A stretch of 9,806 nucleotides of DNA from a bacterium (GTDB lineage Bacteria > Bacteroidota > Ignavibacteria > Kapaibacteriales > UBA961), in assembly GCA_022844575.1 (NCBI GenBank), contig JALHLL010000126.1, forward strand, positions 1-9,806, given 5' to 3'. Shown here one piece after another: positions 5,858 to 9,806 of this stretch. Made by a program: the position numbers and the translations under genes. Each line of letters begins with the position of its first letter. Within the stretch, counting starts at the first letter, position 1. The notes below the pieces were generated by a model. It saw only the letters and a list, made by a program, of their open reading frames with translations, did not search any database and had not been told where the DNA came from.

Positions 5858-7087
5858 ATGAAAAAAGTAACATTACTTTACATTCTTATTGTTTGCGGTA
5901 CATACAGTACACAAGCGCAATTGCAGCAAAGCCGTTGTTTTTATTCCGACCGGATACATGCTTTTGCTTCATCGGGAACGACAATATATGCAGGCACTAA
6001 AAAAGGTATAATAAGAAGCAATGATATGGGTGTGCGGTGGCAGAACAAAAGTAGCGGTCTTATCAATCTACATATTACCTCGATGGCGACGGTAGGTACT
6101 TTGCTTTATGCGGGAACCGAACGCGGTTTGTTTAAGAGTAGTGATAATGGTGAGACATGGCTCGGTACTGCATTGTCATCGGTCAGAGTTATCTCATTAA
6201 TAAGCAATGGAAATGAAATATATATAAATCTTGGTGATAAAATTTATAGAATTAAGGATAAAGTCAAGCCAGAATTATTTAGCATAAACCTACCTTTCGA
6301 TAAATTTATAGACATTGTAATACATAATAATAGGGTATATGTGCACGGACATTATGGCATTTATACAACGGATGATGACGGATTTAACTGGAAATCGTTT
6401 AATAACGGTTTGCCTATGCTTGGCATAAATACCTTGTATTCGGCAGGAAAAACATTGTTTTCATATGTCGAATCGGAAGGTATATACAGAAGTAACGATA
6501 ATGGTGAAACATGGCATAAAGCGGCTAATTATACGAAACATCCCATAGTGAAATTTATAAAAAATGGTGGGGATATTATAGCGATTTCTCATTCCGAGAT
6601 TTTTATAAGTACCGATGACGGAATAACATGGACTATGGAAGAAAATTCTTGGAATAGTTCGCAACTTACAACTGTATATACTTTTAATGGAATAATATTT
6701 ATCGGAACAAAGGATGCCGGTATATATTGGAAGGTGAATAATAAATGGGAGAATGTGGGTACTATAACTGTAGGAACTACAAATAATGTATGGAAACCCG
6801 AAATACAGTCCATTACGACAGGAGTGGAAAATAGTGAAAATGCGCAGAATAATTTTACAGTTTCGATATTCCCTATGCCGGCAAAAGAAAGCATTACCGT
6901 ACACAATAATACAAACATCGAGAATGGCACATATAGTATTATAAATCACATTGGCGAAATAGTGCAGCAAGGCATTATTCCTGCAAAAACGCATACAATA
7001 GATATACATACCTTGCCTGCGGGTATGTATATTTTTAGTATGGATATGGGCGGAAAAGGGGTAAAGGAGAAGATACTTGTTCAGTAA
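5858..7087 (+). CDS. Secreted seven-bladed Asp-box propeller protein with T9SS sorting tail
   Basis: A 409-residue protein. MKKVTLLYILIVCGTYSTQA is a clean signal peptide, which, with the GGAG upstream, is why I start at 5858; ATG 5813 would add 15 residues before it. Asp-boxes lie at 54 (SNDMGVRW), 94 (SSDNGETW), 171 (TDDDGFNW), 212 (SNDNGETW) and 251 (STDDGITW), with degenerate positions expected near 132 and 290 (GIYWKV). The 38-41-residue spacing gives seven slots, one complete propeller. The tail (about 333-409) is a T9SS sorting domain ending KEKILVQ; its usual PNP motif reads PMP (339-341). It is shorter than its upstream neighbour, shares its fold and probably arose by duplication. 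The gaps to its neighbours are 57 and 152 bp. Its ligand is unknown; no enzyme active site is seen. Confidence 0.88.
   Translation: MKKVTLLYILIVCGTYSTQAQLQQSRCFYSDRIHAFASSGTTIYAGTKKGIIRSNDMGVRWQNKSSGLINLHITSMATVGTLLYAGTERGLFKSSDNGETWLGTALSSVRVISLISNGNEIYINLGDKIYRIKDKVKPELFSINLPFDKFIDIVIHNNRVYVHGHYGIYTTDDDGFNWKSFNNGLPMLGINTLYSAGKTLFSYVESEGIYRSNDNGETWHKAANYTKHPIVKFIKNGGDIIAISHSEIFISTDDGITWTMEENSWNSSQLTTVYTFNGIIFIGTKDAGIYWKVNNKWENVGTITVGTTNNVWKPEIQSITTGVENSENAQNNFTVSIFPMPAKESITVHNNTNIENGTYSIINHIGEIVQQGIIPAKTHTIDIHTLPAGMYIFSMDMGGKGVKEKILVQ
6953..7042 (+). repeat. Dispersed sorting-tail DNA repeat, copy B
   Basis: This 90-base copy is 6 bases shorter than copies A and C and diverges in its first part, but 6993-7042 is identical to both. 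Inverted-repeat arms are at 7002-7012 and 7022-7032. Confidence 0.88.
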
Positions 7088-7100
7088 AGGTACAAGTTTT

Positions 7101-7117
7101 GGGTAATACTCTTACCC
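7101..7117 (+). terminator. Possible weak terminator hairpin
   Basis: GGGTAA and TTACCC pair as a 6-bp stem around a 5-base loop, starting 13 bases after the stop of the seven-slot propeller gene. No T-run follows, so termination is uncertain. Confidence 0.3.
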
Positions 7118-7138
7118 TTCAATGCAGATGAGTCTGTA

Positions 7139-7166
7139 ACAAATGACGCTTTTTTGTTTCATTTGT
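7139..7166 (+). repeat. Inverted repeat with T-rich loop
   Basis: ACAAATGA (7139-7146) and TCATTTGT (7159-7166) are exact reverse complements; the 12-base loop contains a run of six T. It lies in the 152-bp gap before the WD40-like gene and could be a leader hairpin, an operator or chance. Confidence 0.4.
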
Positions 7167-7239
7167 ATAAGCCGGTATGCACACCGTGTACGTAAGGTAA
7201 TGTCCGAACATTGACTCATTAACTGAAATGGTGGAAAAA

Positions 7240-9699
7240 ATGAAACGAAGCTTTCTATATCTCGTAATGCTTGTATTCTTCATGCCGATACTGCAAGCGC
7301 AAGTGACCTTACAACCTGAATGGATCAGTCCACTGGGTCCGATAAATGCAATGAGTGATGATAAAACAAAGTTTTTAACTGTCGGCCGAGGTGGTTTTAC
7401 ATATACCGACATAAATAAAGATGCAACATATACACTATTACTTGATAGCCCGCATTTGTACTATCAGAATGCTACTATGAGTAATGATGGTAAGTATATT
7501 GTTTTGGTGAAGGGTGTGTCTGATAGTCTTAAGAAGCGGATAATATTAAAAGTACTGGATGCCGGTAGCGGTAAAGAATTAAGAACTAAAACAATTGATC
7601 AGTGGCCTTCCGGATGGGGTATCAAGATTCTAATAATTAAGAATAATTTACTAATATTTGGTAATGGAGCCTTGTTGGTCACTGATTTTTTGGACGATTC
7701 GGATAGTAAAATAATATATAATGTTTGGAGTGGATATCATAATTTAAAGATAAGCCCTAAAAGTAGTTATCTGGCAATAACAGAAGTTGATACGGTAAAG
7801 ATTTGGGAAACAAAAACATGGAGTTTACTTGGAACGGTGAATAAAGAATCTACTCGATTTTCGTTTGTAAACTTCAGCCCTGATGAATCGAAGTTAATAA
7901 CAATAGATGAATATCCGAGCTATGCAAAAATATGGGACATAAAAACAATGTCTTTATTAATGACCCTGAAGGATGATGTATTCTCTTTCAATCATGCTGC
8001 ATTTAGCGAGAACGCGGATCGTTTAGTAACGCAAGGACTTAATGGAATAAGTATATGGGACCTGAAAAACGGTAAGATGATAAGGAGATATGAACAGGAT
8101 ATGGTAGTATCGGACGTAACGGTGGTTTTGTTTAACAAAAGTGGAGATAAAATACTTACCAGCCGTGATGGGATGATTCGGATATCCAATGTTGCAGACG
8201 GCAAAAAAATTGCTGAAATTGAAAATCACCATTTACTTCGTTTTGTAAATGATGGGGGCTTATTTGGTGATACTCTTATTACAGCTGAAAAAGATCAACC
8301 GCAAACTAATGTATGGGTGTCGGGAGATAAAGGGTTTACTATGATATATTCGATTGTAGGGTATGATAATGTATCGTATGCATCATTCACTAATGATGAT
8401 AAATATATTCGATTGTTCGGTTCATCGTTACAAACATGGGATATACACACAAAACGAAAAGCAGAAGTGGGTACTAATCCGGAAATTGGGGGACGACTCT
8501 ACAAAGTGATAGGTTCTCTTGCTATATACGAAACAACTTTCGAGCATCAGGTCTATGTAGATATATGGGATATAGAAAAGAACGAAAAAGTACTGCAAAT
8601 TCCTTCGTGTCTAAGTTATTGTAATTTTAATCTTTTGTTAAGTAAAGATCAGAGTAAGATTTTTTTTGATAGAAAAGATTATGACTCGAATGTTAGAATA
8701 ATGAGTGCCTATGATGTGAAGAAAAAAGAATATCTTTTCACGAAGATAGACTCAGTGTCAACATTTGAAAAAAAATACTTCACATCAATAAGTCCGGACG
8801 GGAAAAAAGTATTAGTCATTGAAAGAGATTCGCTCAATAAATCATTAGTAAAAATGTTGAATGTATTGACGGGTAAAGAATCCGAGGAATTTTTTGTAGA
8901 TACTAATTATAATAGTGCGGCATGGCTCAGTCCTGTTTGTACTGCAATGTTCAGCCCGAACGGAAGGCAAATTCTAATTACGGATTCGAAACGTTTTGTT
9001 TATGTTCTCGATGCCGAGACATATACCTTACTTCATACTTTTGATAATGGAGAAAGAAAAATCGGTTGGAGGGAAAGTGTAAAGGCAGTTTACAGCAATT
9101 CCGCTGATATTATGGCGGTATATGGTTTGGAGCACACCATGGATATATGGAATGTGAAAACGGCTCAAAAAATTGCTACTTTGCACCATCCGAGAAATGT
9201 GAAAAATATTCAATTTAACAAACAAGAAAATGAGGTTATTACATCGTGTACCGATAAGAATATTTATGTATGGGATATTTATTCCGGTAAGGTGAAATAT
9301 GTACTCACAGGAAGCAAGGATACATTAATAAATATCAACTACAGTAATAATGAAAAGAAAGTGACAGCAGTATGTTCAGACGGACCTGCTTTATTATGGG
9401 ATGTATCAGGTACTACATCGGTAATTGAAAATGAAGAATCCGTAAAACCGAATACCGCATGTATTCTATATCCGAATCCCACGGAACATAGTCTGAGCAT
9501 AGATTTGAAAGCTGCTGCTCAAAACACTTTAAACTATTATCTGTCAAGTTCTTTCGGCGAAGTTGTACAACAAGGTATTATTCCGGCACATACACATACA
9601 TATACAATAGATATACATACCTTGCCTGCGGGTATGTATATTTTTAGTATGAATATGGCTGAAACACAGTATGTTGCAAAAATTATAATAAACAATTAG
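7240..9699 (+). CDS. Secreted WD40/YVTN-like beta-propeller protein with T9SS sorting tail
   Basis: A 819-residue protein if started at ATG 7240; ATG 7228 would add MVEK. The later start gives a textbook signal peptide (MKRSFLYLVMLVFFMPILQA, then QV) and has GGTGGA just upstream. WD40-type strand ends recur at about 188 (IWETKT), 231 (IWDIKT), 272 (IWDLKN), 315, 399 (TWDIHT), 442 (IWDIEK), 490, 539 (LNVLTG), 589 (LDAETY), 636 (IWNVKT), 677 (VWDIYS) and 719 (LWDVSG), often after SPD/SPNG turns. Twelve or more blades suggest two propellers. The tail (about 741-819: YPNPTEHSLSID, FGEVVQQG, IDIHTLPAGMYIF) is a T9SS sorting domain. Its fold is unlike the Asp-box neighbours, yet the tail is nearly the same at the DNA level. 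It is likely cell-surface or extracellular and acts in binding or scaffolding; no enzyme motif is seen. Confidence 0.88.
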   Translation: MKRSFLYLVMLVFFMPILQAQVTLQPEWISPLGPINAMSDDKTKFLTVGRGGFTYTDINKDATYTLLLDSPHLYYQNATMSNDGKYIVLVKGVSDSLKKRIILKVLDAGSGKELRTKTIDQWPSGWGIKILIIKNNLLIFGNGALLVTDFLDDSDSKIIYNVWSGYHNLKISPKSSYLAITEVDTVKIWETKTWSLLGTVNKESTRFSFVNFSPDESKLITIDEYPSYAKIWDIKTMSLLMTLKDDVFSFNHAAFSENADRLVTQGLNGISIWDLKNGKMIRRYEQDMVVSDVTVVLFNKSGDKILTSRDGMIRISNVADGKKIAEIENHHLLRFVNDGGLFGDTLITAEKDQPQTNVWVSGDKGFTMIYSIVGYDNVSYASFTNDDKYIRLFGSSLQTWDIHTKRKAEVGTNPEIGGRLYKVIGSLAIYETTFEHQVYVDIWDIEKNEKVLQIPSCLSYCNFNLLLSKDQSKIFFDRKDYDSNVRIMSAYDVKKKEYLFTKIDSVSTFEKKYFTSISPDGKKVLVIERDSLNKSLVKMLNVLTGKESEEFFVDTNYNSAAWLSPVCTAMFSPNGRQILITDSKRFVYVLDAETYTLLHTFDNGERKIGWRESVKAVYSNSADIMAVYGLEHTMDIWNVKTAQKIATLHHPRNVKNIQFNKQENEVITSCTDKNIYVWDIYSGKVKYVLTGSKDTLININYSNNEKKVTAVCSDGPALLWDVSGTTSVIENEESVKPNTACILYPNPTEHSLSIDLKAAAQNTLNYYLSSSFGEVVQQGIIPAHTHTYTIDIHTLPAGMYIFSMNMAETQYVAKIIINN
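9556..9651 (+). repeat. Dispersed sorting-tail DNA repeat, copy C
   Basis: This copy matches copy A (5657-5752) at 92 of 96 bases; 9602-9651 is identical in all three copies. Inverted-repeat arms are at 9611-9621 and 9631-9641. Confidence 0.9.
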
Positions 9700-9735
9700 A
9701 TATATACTACAAAGCAATAGCTTTACAATTACTAA

Positions 9736-9742
9736 AAGGGGA
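9736..9742 (+). promoter_or_regulatory. Ribosome binding site AAGGGGA
   Basis: A purine-rich AAGGGG ends 7 bases before the ATG at 9749, supporting a gene start there. A minor hairpin, AAAGC/GCTTT (9711-9724), precedes it. Confidence 0.6.
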
Positions 9743-9748
9743 TACACA

Positions 9749-9806
9749 ATGGCACGGATAAGATTCGGAATACTGTTGTATTTTTTATGTGTTATATGTA
9801 ACACAT
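9749..9806 (+). CDS. N-terminal fragment of a further exported protein
   Basis: Translation from ATG 9749 gives MARIRFGILLYFLCVICNT before the window ends: two arginines, then a long hydrophobic stretch, as in a signal peptide. A good ribosome binding site precedes it and the start lies 49 bp after the WD40-like gene, so it probably continues the block of secreted proteins. The mature domain and any sorting tail lie outside the window. The Cys residues at 14 and 17 do not form a clear lipobox. Confidence 0.6.
   Translation, partial: MARIRFGILLYFLCVICNT

Noticed and set aside
6461..7009. 182-residue minus-strand frame opposite the seven-slot propeller gene
   Set aside because: It is antisense to a convincing secreted protein. 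Its Cys-, Phe- and Tyr-rich composition and lack of motifs indicate no coding role.
5657..9651. Sorting-tail repeats as an insertion sequence or transposon
   Set aside because: The repeats are in-frame coding ends of secreted proteins, with no transposase, terminal repeats or target-site duplications.
9544..9804. Minus-strand frame at the right edge
   Set aside because: It is antisense to the sorting tail and to the start of the next exported protein. The same YIYC-type peptide appears opposite copy B because the tail DNA is repeated.

Overview
The window comes from a low-GC Gram-negative bacterium of the Bacteroidota/Chlorobiota/Ignavibacteria/Kapabacteria group. Three consecutive secreted proteins end in the type IX secretion system (T9SS) C-terminal sorting domain, a hallmark of that group, and the metallo-beta-lactamase resembles the chromosomal B1 enzymes of flavobacteria. 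The sequence alone does not settle the genus. All supported genes lie on the + strand.

Layout. Bases 1-102 are the 3' end of a gene, probably a glycosyltransferase. After a gene-free stretch of about 320 bp comes a compact four-gene cluster (about 424-2844, gaps of 22, 9 and 14 bp): a VOC/glyoxalase-fold protein, a GNAT acetyltransferase resembling AAC(3)-I aminoglycoside acetyltransferases, a subclass B1 metallo-beta-lactamase with every zinc ligand in place, and a class I SAM-dependent methyltransferase. The first three belong to families that include drug-resistance proteins, so this could be a chromosomal detoxification or resistance operon. That is an inference from family membership and spacing.

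Bases 2845-3787 hold no intact gene. This stretch contains a 31-bp tandem repeat and, just before the next gene, a decayed copy of a T9SS sorting-domain coding sequence whose core is now a perfect 14-bp inverted repeat.

The second half (3788-9806) is a tandem set of secreted or surface proteins: a 13-slot Asp-box propeller protein, a seven-slot Asp-box propeller protein, a WD40-like propeller protein, and the signal-peptide start of a fourth gene cut by the window edge. The first three are predicted to cross the inner membrane by Sec and the outer membrane by T9SS. Their sorting tails share a stretch of 50 nucleotides identical in all three genes, including every synonymous position, although the rest of the proteins is divergent. 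This suggests recent homogenisation, module shuffling or nucleotide-level constraint, and together with the decayed copy it is the most unusual feature here.
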